From contig CM049313.1 of assembly GCA_026874595.1 (NCBI GenBank), forward strand, positions 39,648,659 to 39,712,658: a DNA stretch of 64,000 nucleotides. The letters run 5' to 3'. This DNA comes from Sipunculus nudus (lineage: Eukaryota; Annelida; Sipuncula; Golfingiida; Sipunculidae). Each line of letters starts with the position of its first letter. Positions within the stretch are counted from its first letter, which is position 1. Shown here one piece after another: positions 60,001 to 64,000 of the stretch. The position numbers and the translations under genes were made by a program. Below the pieces are notes generated by a model, which was given only the letters and a program-made list of their open reading frames with translations, was not told the DNA's origin and did not search any database.

Positions 60001-61434
60001 TAAAAATTTCCATATAAAAGAAAAATTTCTGTCAATTTATAAAAGTTTGTTTTAAGATAGTCTGAAATTTAGGACCATTTGAGGCTCAAAGCCTCATTAT
60101 ATAGAGATCATTCATATAAAATAAAGTAGGAAAGTCTTTTGAAAAAAAAGAACCTCATATCTTAAAACATTATACTTTACAACAACTAGAGACTATAGAA
60201 TCTTCAGTCTATAGTTTAGTGTTTGCAGGACAGTATATTTTAAAGGTATCCAGTTTTCCTGATTTTCTTGTTGAAATTAGTTTTTAATTAATGATTACCT
60301 TTAAGAAGTATAATTAAGCTTCCATGTTAATTTCTGGCTTTTCATCATGTTAATTCAACTTGCACAGCTAACCTCATATTCATTTTACTGCTGCCCATGA
60401 AAAAAGCCCAAGGAAATTTAACATGAATTAACCCACTGTAAATGTGACCATTTTCCTCTCAGATTTAAGCTTTATGTTTATTTGCCCAGCTTATGCATGT
60501 ATAAACCTATTATGTATTTGGCTTTTGACAGGCCTTTATTTTCTAAATACATAAATGCATGATTTACATAGTATAGGGATTACTTTGCATATAATTTGCA
60601 TATCTACAGCTGTATAAAACAGAGAGCTTCTGCCTTAAATTTGGTTCTCTTCATCATGCACTCAAGGTGAAAGACAAATCATATCTTGGTGGTGGCAAAG
60701 ATTTGCATATGCAGATGAACTTTTCAGATCTTGTGTGAACCAACTGTCAACACTTAAGACACAGTTGTCAAACCTTGAGACACAGTTGTCAGATTCAAAA
60801 TCCAAGGCAACCAAGTCCACAGCCCTCAAGAAGCAGGTGGCTGACCTTCAGACACAGCTGGCTGATGCCAGATCTAAGGTCACACAGCTGCCCACACTAC
60901 AAAAACAGGTGGTAGACTTACAGACACAGCTGGCAGGTGCCAGGACAAAATTGACACAGGTGGGGTCTCTGCAGAAACAGGTGGCTGACCTTCAGAAGCA
61001 GCTGAAAGAGGCAAGATCACTGAGGCAACAGCTTGAGGGACAAATCCACTCACAGAAAGAGGTCAGTTTTATTTATTGGTAAAGATTAATCAGCATTATT
61101 ACATTCATTGACCAGCTGCATTTAAAATTGATATGGTCATTTGTAACATTAGGGGAATAATCTGTCAAAACTAACAAAAGAGTTTTACATGCAGTTTAGA
61201 TTTTTTGCATTTAATTTTATAAGAATAAAGTCACACTTTTTCAGTTCTAGATAAGCATGCCTTTGTAAGGAAAAAAAATTAATACCGCAGAACAAAAATA
61301 CATTTTATACATACAATTTGCACATCTTCAAAATTTGTTAGAAAATTGTAGAAATTCAACAAACTTAACTTATTTCAAAATTGTCTGATCAGGAATTGGA
61401 GGAAGAAAAAAATAGGAAGCCTTCAAGGTTACGG
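11634..61434 (+). CDS. Long coiled-coil protein gene, 22 chained exons, partial at both ends
   Basis: The exons are 11634-11785, 31325-31571, 32029-32112, 32464-32561, 34941-35085, 38888-39013, 41586-41711, 42358-42525, 42880-43005, 45247-45414, 45792-45863, 46645-46710, 46995-47156, 47560-47639, 48674-48770, 49363-49448, 49846-49909, 50292-50426, 58167-58204, 59640-59900, 60728-61061 and 61393-61434. All joins use AG/GT and keep phase, giving 959 codons without a stop. Residues 1 to about 115 are Ser/Arg/His-rich and probably disordered. From about residue 116 the chain is rich in Glu, Gln, Lys and Leu with heptad-like spacing, which indicates a long coiled-coil rod. There is no signal peptide, membrane segment, motor or enzyme motif. 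Known proteins of this type are structural or tethering (centrosome, ciliary rootlet, Golgi), but which class applies cannot be told from the sequence. No initiator Met exon or stop codon was found, so the gene probably extends beyond both ends of the chain. Confidence 0.9.
12586..14145 (+). repeat. Left arm of a 1.56-kb inverted repeat
   Basis: The arm runs from ATTTTTAGCTCAGCTGATTA through the GTCC microsatellite to CTGCACTCCCCCTCCCCC. It matches the reverse complement of 14717-16275 in order and nearly in length (1560 versus 1559 bp). Its inner ends are a C-run here and a G-run on the other arm. Confidence 0.9.
14146..14716. other. 571-bp loop of the large inverted repeat
   Basis: This is unique AT-rich sequence between the arms. 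It holds a short local duplication, ATGATTGCAACTTTTG at about 14606 and again at about 14673. No gene is visible. Confidence 0.7.
14717..16275 (-). repeat. Right arm of the 1.56-kb inverted repeat
   Basis: It starts with an 18-bp G-run (with GGGAGGGGGAGTGCAGGGC) and ends AGCTGAGCTAAAAAT, the inverse of the left arm's outer end. Long stretches are almost identical, for example the 100 bp around GTCAAGCAGTCCA on the left arm and its inverse at about 15480-15510, with scattered substitutions. Confidence 0.9.
17237..20960. other. Intronic stretch without recognised gene
   Basis: AT-rich intron. The only notable feature is a G-run (about 17974-17987) and a C-run (about 18032-18045) roughly 60 bp apart, which could pair or form a quadruplex. 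No exon or complete transposon was recognised. Confidence 0.5.
21041..21946 (+). repeat. 180-bp tandem array inside element C
   Basis: Copies begin with GTACGGACTTTTTTT-like text at 21041, 21221, 21401, 21580, 21758 and (cut short by E) about 21938, giving periods of 180, 180, 179, 178 and 180. Each carries TGCCTGCAGATATTGGCC, AGATCGAGTTCGCGTTT and two TTTCATGA motifs. The unit cut at 21946 resumes at 26453, and a further unit resumes at 30690. Confidence 0.9.
22191..26008 (+). mobile_element. A1: family-A element inside E, carrying B1
   Basis: The 5' end is TTTTTAGCTCAGCTGACTAT with the 31-bp near-palindrome, then GTCCGTCGTCTGTCCGTC. The 3' end is TAGCTGAGCGCCGTGACCCA, the imperfect hairpin GACCCATAGGTC and CCTTGTT. 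Its body is homologous to the arms of A0 (TTAGATGTCCCCAAGATCTC, ATCAAAACCACACATC). B1 interrupts it at about 23244-24427; the sequence on both sides (GTCAGTATTGCGTAATT / TTTTAAGTTATGGGCCC) joins to the A consensus. Confidence 0.7.
23244..24427 (+). mobile_element. B1: Helitron-like element with palindromic core repeats
   Basis: The 5' end is TGTATCCGCC, with arms GTATCCGC and GCGGATAC around AAAAC/GTTTT, then a GCC-triplet run (CGCCGCCGCCGCCGCTGC). The 3' end is GGCGGATAC (exact inverse of GTATCCGCC), the hairpin GTAGTCG-CTTGT-CGACTAC, CCATATT and CTAG followed by T. The core has alternating half-units spaced about 147 and 130 bp, each centred on GGTGGCGCCACC (23574, 23723, 23851, 24000; degenerate at 24118 and 24269). 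Confidence 0.72.
26603..30685 (+). mobile_element. D2: family-D Helentron/HINE-like element inside C, carrying B2
   Basis: The 5' end is TTTTTAGCGAACCTGTGAGC, then a GTCGTCCATCGTGCGTCGTA tract. The 3' end is CACAGGTTCGC (30654-30664), an exact inverse of GCGAACCTGTG, then the hairpin AGGCCT-GT-AGGCCT (30668-30681) and TGTT. Right after it, C resumes (ATGAAAAATGCACATGTATG). The core has units with ATTTTTGGCTGAGTTA and one GGTGGCGCCACC at 27061. B2 occupies 28743-30488. An internal part at 28140-28350 repeats CAGTGCAGTAGCT and GTTCACTCAG. Confidence 0.7.
28743..30488 (+). mobile_element. B2: Helitron-like element nested in D2
   Basis: It has the same 5' foldback as B1 (GTATCCGCC...GCGGATAC at about 28747-28776) and the 3' end TAGTCGCTTGTTGACTACCC with CTAG followed by T. 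Core half-units carry GGTGGCGCCACC at 29069, 29218, 29497 and 29774, with near copies between. Two successive units (about 29222-29500 and 29500-29777) are almost identical over 277 bp, pointing to recent unit amplification. Confidence 0.72.
31040..31220 (+). repeat. Probable short interspersed-repeat fragment
   Basis: The stretch GGATGCTAGTCCATCGCAGG ... ACTGCTGGAGGGACAGAGAC ... TTGCCAAAGG ... GGATTTGAACTCACAACC resembles a dispersed sequence common in invertebrate genomes (stated from memory, family not established). It lies 100 bp upstream of exon 2 and is open in the same frame by chance. Confidence 0.4.
31325..31571 (+). CDS. Exon 2: basic/Ser-rich linker and start of the coiled coil
   Basis: The acceptor is AAATTTTAG and the donor GTACAA. 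The 247 nt begin by completing Gly, continue with NTWSSPFKRSTGRYSSLQL, a further Ser/Arg stretch (HSARSQRSDHS), and then switch to coiled coil at NLETLTRDLQQALDESEARR. This switch at about residue 116 marks the boundary between the disordered head and the rod. An open frame continues upstream of the acceptor into a repeat fragment, but that part is intron. Confidence 0.88.
32029..32112 (+). CDS. Exon 3: 28-codon (4-heptad) coiled-coil exon
   Basis: The acceptor is CTGATTAACAG and the donor GTAAGT. It encodes MQSQKLTEIEQTSKENGMEL followed by ISLRCKEE. It is phase 0 on both sides and 84 nt long, exactly four heptads. Confidence 0.88.
32293..32342. repeat. TTA/ATT trinucleotide repeat
   Basis: AATTATTATTATTATTATT followed by imperfect ATT units, in the intron after exon 3. 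Confidence 0.85.
32464..32561 (+). CDS. Exon 4: coiled-coil exon, phase 0 to 2
   Basis: The acceptor is TGATTCCAG and the donor GTAAAT. It encodes ELRRQVNQLERQKQDLHSQR then VEAMRCQDQLQE, and leaves AG for an Arg codon completed by exon 5. Leu/Val spacing fits heptads. Confidence 0.88.
33603..34622 (+). mobile_element. G1: family-G element with 150-bp tandem core
   Basis: The 5' end is ATTGCCCCCCGCTCAGCAGA with GGGGG close by, then GTCTGTCTGTCTC. Six core units carry AACTTTCCTAAATATTAT at about 33701, 33847, 34000, 34145, 34303 and 34452 (periods 145-158), each with a GTCTGTC microsatellite. The 3' end is GCGGGGGACATT (inverse of CCCCCGC), the hairpin AATTC-CAT-GAATT, then TGCTTGTT. The Cys/Leu/Ser-rich frames across it are repeat artefacts. 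It sits in the intron between exons 4 and 5. Confidence 0.7.
34941..35085 (+). CDS. Exon 5: coiled-coil exon, phase 2 to 0
   Basis: The acceptor is TTCATTTCAG and the donor GTGAGA. The 145 nt complete Arg and encode MDSLDMELKSFRSQYTMLQA and, further on, STVAALEEENRKLVK. Exons 4 and 5 together make 81 codons. Confidence 0.88.
35159..36518. mobile_element. Non-autonomous DNA transposon with perfect 28-bp TIRs
   Basis: GTACCGTAAAATCTCCAC at 35161 and its inverse ending at 36516 match over 28 bp without mismatch (35161-35188 and 36489-36516), continuing AAAACCGC. The outermost TA on each side may be the target duplication. Length is about 1.36 kb with no transposase frame. It fits a Tc1/mariner-pogo type with TA target (inference). 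The interior is more CpG-containing than the flanking intron. It lies between exons 5 and 6. Confidence 0.75.
36788..38698 (+). mobile_element. A2: family-A element
   Basis: The 5' end is TTTTAGCTCAGCTGACTATA with the near-palindrome, followed by a clean GTCCGTCC/GTCTGTCC run. The body is homologous to A0 and A1 for about 750 bp, then AT-rich sequence with a C-run of about 20 at 37699. The 3' end is TTCAGCTGAGC, the hairpin-like GACCCATAGGTC and CCTTGTT (38665-38698). It lies in the intron before exon 6 and ends 190 bp short of its acceptor. Confidence 0.7.
38888..39013 (+). CDS. Exon 6: 42-codon (6-heptad) coiled-coil exon
   Basis: The acceptor is GTCATTTCAG and the donor GTATCA. It begins SKHELACEVTTLRETMELSR and ends EMDRARE. 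It is symmetric phase 0 and 126 nt, the first of five consecutive exons whose lengths are whole numbers of heptads. Confidence 0.88.
39227..41386 (+). mobile_element. D1: intact-looking family-D Helentron/HINE-like element
   Basis: The 5' end is TTTTTAG followed by the palindrome GTTCAC-TCT-GTGAAC (39234-39248), then CCGTCCACTGTCCACTGTCC. The 3' end is TTCACAGAGTGAAC (41350-41363), the exact 14-bp inverse of the 5' sequence, then the hairpin AGACCC-CT-GGGTCT (41367-41380) and CTTGTT. The core has repeated units with TCTGTTACCAAATAT and TTGACCTACTTTCTGCGGG, and GGTGGCGCCACC at 39397, 39740 and 40966. It is the clearest complete copy of the class and ends 200 bp before exon 7. Confidence 0.78.
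41521..41592 (+). repeat. 42-bp tandem duplication of an exon 7 splice acceptor
   Basis: ATATATTTTTATCTCTTT is followed by CACAGGAGAACCA in the first copy (41521-41551) and GACAGGAGAACCA in the second (41563-41593), offset by 42 bp. Each copy has its own pyrimidine tract, AG and the first exon codons. Using the first AG (ends 41543) would add 42 nt that keep the frame but include an in-frame TGA just before the second CAG. Confidence 0.85.
41586..41711 (+). CDS. Exon 7: 42-codon coiled-coil exon with duplicated acceptor upstream
   Basis: The acceptor is CTCTTTGACAG and the donor GTGTGT. It begins ENHSLALQSKEASLRVTEVK and ends TLMQAKE; 126 nt, phase 0. A 42-bp-shifted copy of the acceptor and first codons sits just upstream at 41521-41551 (separate entry). 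The downstream acceptor is preferred because the upstream one brings an in-frame TGA. Confidence 0.85.
42358..42525 (+). CDS. Exon 8: 56-codon (8-heptad) coiled-coil exon
   Basis: The acceptor is TTTTTTATGGTTTGCAG and the donor GTAAGG. It begins ENMRLLRQLESLQANLADTK and ends HDKDCISQ; 168 nt, phase 0. It starts with the same EN dipeptide as exon 7. Confidence 0.9.
42880..43005 (+). CDS. Exon 9: 42-codon coiled-coil exon
   Basis: The acceptor is TAATGACAG and the donor GTGAGT. It begins VKASIETQLSELHEELAQET and ends AELAATKK; 126 nt, phase 0. The antisense element B3 begins 16 bp after its donor. Confidence 0.88.
43022..44761 (-). mobile_element. B3: Helitron-like element in antisense orientation
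   Basis: Read on the minus strand, it starts at the GTATCCGCC foldback (44728-44757), has a GCC-triplet run (44696-44712), alternating core half-units with GGTGGCGCCACC (43443, 43721, 43870, 44001, 44148, 44279), and ends with GGCGGATAC-like text, the hairpin TAGTCGCTTGTCGACTACCC, TATT and CTAG followed by T at 43022. It starts 16 bp after the exon 9 donor and fills most of that intron. Confidence 0.75.
44943..45022. repeat. TG then AT dinucleotide repeat
   Basis: About eight TG units pass into about 30 AT units, in the intron before exon 10. Such tracts can extrude cruciforms and vary in length. Confidence 0.9.
45247..45414 (+). CDS. Exon 10: 56-codon (8-heptad) coiled-coil exon
   Basis: The acceptor is AATGTTAACAG and the donor GTACAG. 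It begins VSEVLSQELANTKSALEKTQ and ends SQLSNLKK; 168 nt, phase 0. It is more GC-rich than the flanking introns, as expected for coding sequence. Confidence 0.9.
45792..45863 (+). CDS. Exon 11: short polar coiled-coil exon
   Basis: The acceptor is TCTGTTTCAG and the donor GTAGGA. It encodes AMESMQKDHSQDKRGQEEQT then NKLK; 72 nt, phase 0. It is the most polar piece of the rod and may be a break in the coil. Confidence 0.82.
46645..46710 (+). CDS. Exon 12: short coiled-coil exon
   Basis: The acceptor is TATATTTGTAG and the donor GTGAGT. It encodes EEIKQLRSTRNQLETKCHEA then EA; 66 nt, phase 0. Confidence 0.82.
46995..47156 (+). CDS. Exon 13: coiled-coil exon
   Basis: The acceptor is AAAATGACAG and the donor GTACAC. 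It begins KLKQSEQNLKDHSAVMQSEM, contains one Trp (ETWRGN), and ends KKAQELQDE; 162 nt, phase 0. Confidence 0.88.
47560..47639 (+). CDS. Exon 14: coiled-coil exon, phase 0 to 2
   Basis: The acceptor is ATATCCTTACAG and the donor GTATGA. It encodes MNMLKVNQDKFQGQYEELME then AREQAL, leaving AG for an Arg codon. Confidence 0.82.
48183..48627 (+). mobile_element. G2: family-G copy, single core unit
   Basis: It starts near CCGTGGAACGTGGGACATTG, followed by GTCTGTCTCTCTATCTGTCT, one AACTTTCCTAAATATTAT core unit, about 220 bp of unrelated sequence, and the family end GGAGGACATAAATTCCACG, AATTTGCTCATTA. The 3' hairpin AATTC-CAC-GAATT is kept. It ends 46 bp before exon 15. Confidence 0.55.
48674..48770 (+). 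CDS. Exon 15: coiled-coil exon, phase 2 to 0
   Basis: The acceptor is GTTATTTCCAG and the donor GTGAGT. The 97 nt complete Arg and encode LQEENRRLLQERGENQQVIQ then LLEMQKSILQKA. A GGTCACATGAC-type short repeat starts within the donor region (see findings). Confidence 0.86.
49363..49448 (+). CDS. Exon 16: coiled-coil exon, phase 0 to 2
   Basis: The acceptor is GCTTGATTCCAG and the donor GTCAGT. It encodes SEGSLSKVQEREELQHRYHQ then LSGEHQAL, leaving AA for a Lys codon. Confidence 0.82.
49846..49909 (+). CDS. Exon 17: short coiled-coil exon, phase 2 to 0
   Basis: The acceptor is TTTTTTTTCTGCAG and the donor GTGAGT. The 64 nt complete Lys and encode EKCEELEKIRDSLIKEKEER then L. Confidence 0.85.
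50292..50426 (+). CDS. Exon 18: coiled-coil exon before a 7.7-kb intron
   Basis: The acceptor is CATTCCTCAG. The donor GTTGGA is weaker than the others. It encodes a Gly-containing lead-in, AEGDLFLGKQDTSGLETRCQ, then ELEKQNSQLREVNDNMTKQL and RKLEK; 135 nt, phase 0. Confidence 0.85.
50872..51351 (+). mobile_element. H: 5' part of another GTCTGTC-type element
   Basis: The 5' end is CTGCCCTCATACAAGG with the palindrome GGGTATA-A-TATACCC, then GTCTGTCCGTCTGTCTGG. The body has units with GATTTTCA and ACCCACACATATTTAAT / AATCCACACATATTTAAT about 150 bp apart. It is cut by A3 at 51352; its 3' end was not identified. Confidence 0.5.
51426..53940 (+). repeat. F array: about 337-bp tandem repeat with three-unit higher-order order
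   Basis: Units start with GTTAAC + GGCACAAA-like text at about 51426, 51742, 52079, 52418, 52756, 53092, 53401 and 53739. Each has GACCTAGAATCTT, CTATGGGGCCCCAAAGTA and one GGTGGCGCCACC (51669, 52343, 52680, 53328, 53664) or its GGTGGTGCCACC variant (about 52005, 53017). Variants repeat every third unit (about 1.01 kb): CTTGGCACAAATAG occurs only at 52079 and 53092, together with the GGTGGTGCCACC variant. Confidence 0.88.
53948..56576 (+). mobile_element. B4: 5'-truncated family-B segment with a 280-bp tandem array
   Basis: Homology to B starts at about TCGGGTCACATGTGAACTG and lacks the GTATCCGCC foldback and GCC run. Units with GTAGCCCTTGGATAGCT occur at 54117, 54397, 54677 and 54957, exactly 280 bp apart. 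Each has two palindromes about 148 and 132 bp apart (e.g. 54154, 54303, 54434, 54583). The 3' end is the family-B type: GGCGGATAC, an eroded hairpin, and CTAG followed by T at about 56576. Confidence 0.75.
56909..56993. mobile_element. Tiny foldback element, pogo-like ends
   Basis: CAGTGAAGCCCGCTTATT and ATTATCCGGGCTTCA flank about 45 bp and are near inverse of each other (TGAAGCCCG / CGGGCTTCA exact). The CAGTGAA start recalls pogo/Tigger MITEs. Confidence 0.5.
58167..58204 (+). CDS. Exon 19: 38-nt small exon
   Basis: The acceptor is TTCTGTTCAG and the donor GTAGGT. It encodes ENEGRQKIGDSS plus AG of an Arg codon completed by exon 20. It is accepted because phase matches on both sides and both splice sites are good. 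It is small enough that RNA evidence would be valuable. Confidence 0.68.
58438..59494. mobile_element. Non-autonomous DNA transposon with about 25-bp TIRs
   Basis: TACCGTATTTATTCCAATTT at 58438 matches the inverse of the sequence ending GAATAAATACGGTA at 59494 over about 25 bp with two mismatches, with TA outermost on both sides. The ends share TACCGTA with the element at 35159 but differ further in. The CpG-richer interior has no recognisable transposase. It occupies most of the intron between exons 19 and 20. Confidence 0.65.
59640..59900 (+). CDS. Exon 20: coiled-coil exon
   Basis: The acceptor is GATTTTTACAG and the donor GTAGGC. The 261 nt encode AERRPGDADLNAVQQQYENL, a QQYGQLLSPHSQQ segment with Pro that should interrupt the helix, then HREKKALEAKVAMLESDLHL and further Lys/Glu-rich coil. 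It ends in phase 2 (GG|A). Confidence 0.9.
59901..60727. other. Intron 20-21, nothing recognised
   Basis: AT-rich intron without repeat ends or open frames of note. Confidence 0.5.
60728..61061 (+). CDS. Exon 21: four 24-residue coiled-coil repeats
   Basis: The acceptor is ACTTTTCAG and the donor GTCAGT. After GSCVNQLS come four 24-residue repeats, each starting with T/A/S-L-(K/Q)-(K/T)-Q and carrying the core QVADLQTQLADAR: TLKTQLSNLETQL..., ALKKQVADLQTQL..., TLQKQVVDLQTQL..., SLQKQVADLQKQL.... The exon ends GQIHSQKE. The 24-residue period is three heptads plus three residues, so each repeat shifts the heptad register. Confidence 0.9.
61393..61434 (+). CDS. Exon 22: 14-codon basic exon
   Basis: The acceptor is GTCTGATCAG and the donor GTAAGA. 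It encodes ELEEEKNRKPSRLR, changing from acidic coil to a basic Pro/Ser/Arg stretch; 42 nt, phase 0, exactly two heptads in length. Confidence 0.7.
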
Positions 61435-63116
61435 GTAAGAAACAAGAGTAGCAGTAGTCAGTGGCTAACATGTAGAGGTGTGATAGTCATCAGTAGTTAC
61501 TACATACTGAACAAATAGTCCATTAACCTTTGTGAAGTAGAGCAGCCTTCTAACCATGTAGAATTCCTCAGCATACTCAACAAATCACTATAAGAAAATG
61601 GGACTCCACAATAAAGTGGACTATCCTATGAATATTCATACATATTTGAAGTGAGGTAGAACATCAGATATATATGGATCATCCCAAAATTAAGTATTAA
61701 CCATGAGTCTTTGGATCAAATACAATGAATAATTTACCAGAGATTATCAGTGGTGGTAAATTTTCTATATATTGTGTCTTTGAGCTGACATCTAAAGATT
61801 AGAATATTAATTATAGATTATCTATCAGGCCATAAATTGGTCTCGATCAACTTCAATAAAGTGGGCAGTAAGATTCTGGATAATTTTCAGGATGTAAGCT
61901 GGTTTTGCTGGTTTTGAGATGGAAAATCTTATTTTGTCAATATTCCTACCTGTTGATACTCTGTCCTGTTTAATGAGTACTTTTGTAAGATATTCCAGCC
62001 ACCCCTCTCTCACCAGTGGAGTAACCCACTTGCATCCCTAAAACACTAATGGGCTGCCCTGATTACGTGCAGCCAATCAGAACTTTTTCCAGCATCCTTA
62101 CTTAGCAGAGGTTTTGGAGATTACTTGATCTCTGGCAAGCCTGAGATAGTGTGGCCTCGGTACAACCTTTTGACCATATACCCTTGAGGACAAGCCTGCA
62201 CCCTGCCAATGTGTTGGCAGGCAAGTCATTAATTAGTTTAGGTATGGAATACGAAGGGGCCAAATATTAGTTCACATAAAGGGAAACATTTGGAACTACC
62301 TTCCCAGACTCTTCATCATAACTATCTCCTTTAGCCCAAGGACCGGTTTATTGTATGTTTTGGCTAAATAGTCATTATTCTAATTCAAACAGAATTTTTT
62401 GCCATTTTAGTGATTTGAAACTAAACGGCTGTTTGTATTGTTATATTTTCATTCTGTGAAGAGATCCCACATTCTATCCTTAAACATGCATAAGAAAGCC
62501 CCATGATTCACTGATATAAAGACATTAAGCTATTTAAAATATACTTCTTACAAGCATTCTTCTTGATGTGATGTCCTTTTATTAGGAACATTTCATACAA
62601 GTTGTATTTCAAGCGCATACCAGTAGTTTGTAGTTTGTGTAATTGTATGTGCCTTCTTTACAGAGCAGGTCTGCCTTGGTGTATCAGGTAGTTTAACCAT
62701 TGCTGTGTGTTTTTGATACAACTGGTTCTCTGTGTGGTTTTGGTTGTGTAGTGGTTTTGTCACTGATATTAGACTATTTGATGTGTCAGCATTTGTGTGC
62801 AGTGAGATGCCAAACTGTGTATTGTGGAGCAAATAACTTTATTTGGTCAGGTGTTATCTGATTAGTTTTATATGAACCGCTTTACTTGTGTGCTATGTTC
62901 CCATATTAGGTTCTACAGCCTGTATTTCTAAAATATGCAGGTTAAGCCTTCCAATTTGGTTAAGAATTAATGTGGTAAATTGCTGGATCCCATTAAGTTT
63001 TGGTCCAGCTTACCAGTGAGATTCAAGAATGCCCAGTGCATTATTCCAATATGTCTCATTTTAAGATACTGAAATTTTATTGAGTTAACAGCAAAGAAAT
63101 GTCAGTGGAAACATGT
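61435..63116. other. Downstream intronic sequence
   Basis: Apart from the candidate micro-exon at 62664-62687, no exon in phase with good splice sites was found and no stop codon can be assigned to the gene. Confidence 0.4.
62664..62687 (+). CDS. Possible micro-exon 23 (8 codons)
   Basis: CTTCTTTACAG is followed by an in-phase stretch encoding SRSALVYQ and then GTAGTT. It would continue exon 22 in phase and keep its basic/Ser character. A 24-nt exon with a middling donor can easily arise by chance, so this is only a candidate. Confidence 0.25.
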
Positions 63117-64000
63117 TTTTTTAGCAAACTTGTGAGCTAATGTGATGGTTCCCCATCCACTGTCCACCGTTGTCTGTATGTCAACCCATGCTATCTCAAA
63201 AACCGTTGGGGCTAGCAACTCCAAATTTATTGTAGAATCAGTCACATGTCAAACTTTATGGGATTGAGCTTATTTTTAGTAAACCTGTGAGCTTATGCGA
63301 TTGGGCAGCATTGTCCATGGTCCTTATGTTTACCCATGCTATCTCAAAAACAGAGCTAGCAGGGCCAAATTTTATGGAAAAATCCATCACCAGTCAAACT
63401 CTATTGGATTTAGCTTATTTTTTGGCTTTCTGCATTGACTAAGAGTTTACAGGGAAAAAGCTAAAACAACCTTTAAAAGTTTTCTTCTTCAAAACTGTCC
63501 AGCCAAATTCTTTCTCAAGTTAGTTTGAATGGTTTTTAGTCCGGTGATTTTTGGCCGAGTTACAGGAAGTTGAACTTAGTAATTTTGTCAAAAAAGCATA
63601 CTAAAATTACATTCTCAGAAAAAGCTGGGGCTATCATCACCAAATTTTATGCAGATGTTGGTCACTTAAGTCATATTTGAAATTGAGGTATTGGTGGCAC
63701 CAACTGCATCAGCCTTTATTGTACAGGGGTGATTGGTTATCAGAACATTAACCCATAATTTCCAAGGAACTGCAGGAGCTAGCATCCCCAAATTTTATGC
63801 AAAAATGAGTCCCATACAAGTCAAATTAGGAATTGAGCTTTTTGTGGCACCTCCTGCACCAACCTACATTGTATGGGGGAAAAGCTAAAACCCTTTGAAA
63901 ATCATCTCTAGCATCACCAAGTTTTGTGCAAATGTTGGTCACATGAGCTTTTTGTGGCACCATCTACAGGCAAAAACCTTGCAGTTTTAGCCTCTTTAAG
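63117..64000 (+). mobile_element. D3: D2-type element(s) running off the right edge
   Basis: TTTTTAGCAAACTTGTGAGC at 63117 and TTTTTAGTAAACCTGTGAGC at about 63271 are two successive family-D 5' ends, each followed by a short GTCCA-type tract. The body matches D2 at 26760-27080 (GGGAAAAAGCTAAAA, ATTTTTGGCCGAGTTACAGG). The 3' end lies outside the window. The doubled 5' end may be nesting or a tandem duplication. Confidence 0.6.

Noticed and set aside
11634-61434. Naming the gene rootletin, CEP, golgin or myosin-like
   Set aside because: Long coiled coils score against each other through composition alone. No family-specific motif was recognised, so no symbol is given.

Overview
The window looks like AT-rich animal nuclear DNA. 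It holds one long intron-rich gene on the + strand, and its introns are packed with non-autonomous transposons. The best guess for the source is a mollusc, probably a bivalve. The reasons are the transposon style (short palindromic 5' end, GTCC/GTCTGTC-type microsatellite, tandem core repeats of about 140-340 bp, 3' hairpin), which recalls the oyster 'pearl'-type and Helitron-derived elements, and the long introns. This is inference; no marker gene fixes the species.

Gene. Twenty-two exons can be chained from 11634 to 61434 with AG acceptors and GT donors, and every phase agrees. They give 2877 nt, or 959 continuous codons, with neither start nor stop visible. A possible 23rd micro-exon lies at 62664-62687. 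After about 115 residues rich in Ser/Arg/His, the protein is almost entirely coiled coil. Near the visible C-terminal end are four 24-residue repeats. I do not recognise the family; generic likeness to centrosomal, rootlet or golgin-type coiled coils is not enough for a name. Many exons are exact multiples of 21 nt, i.e. whole heptads.

Layout. 1-11633: upstream or intronic sequence with pogo/Tigger-like fragments, a small TIR element and a degenerate minisatellite, but no supported exon. 11634-11785: first visible exon. 11786-31324: a 19.5-kb intron with (i) a 3.7-kb inverted repeat with 1.56-kb arms inside a family-A element and (ii) a nest of six Helitron-like elements, C{E{A1{B1}}, D2{B2}}. 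31325-50426: exons 2-18, separated by element G1, a TIR transposon, A2, D1, B3 (antisense) and G2. 50427-58166: one large intron with element H, the composite A3 (a 337-bp higher-order tandem array joined to a 280-bp array of family B) and a small TIR element. 58167-61434: exons 19-22 and a second TIR transposon. The right edge enters another D-type element.

Main observation. At least seven element families (A, B, C, D, E, G, H) share one plan: a 5' palindrome, usually a GTCC-type microsatellite, often tandem core repeats, and, where the 3' end is visible, a hairpin. A, B, C, D and G also have 5'/3' subterminal inverted repeats. The 3' ends fall into two classes: hairpin + CTAG followed by T (B, C, E), as in canonical Helitrons, and hairpin + CTTGTT or similar (A, D, G), as expected of Helentron/HINE-type elements. 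A perfect 12-bp palindrome, GGTGGCGCCACC, recurs more than 30 times in the cores of A3, B, D1 and D2 although the surrounding repeats differ. No Rep/helicase, transposase or reverse transcriptase coding sequence is visible, so all of these elements appear non-autonomous.
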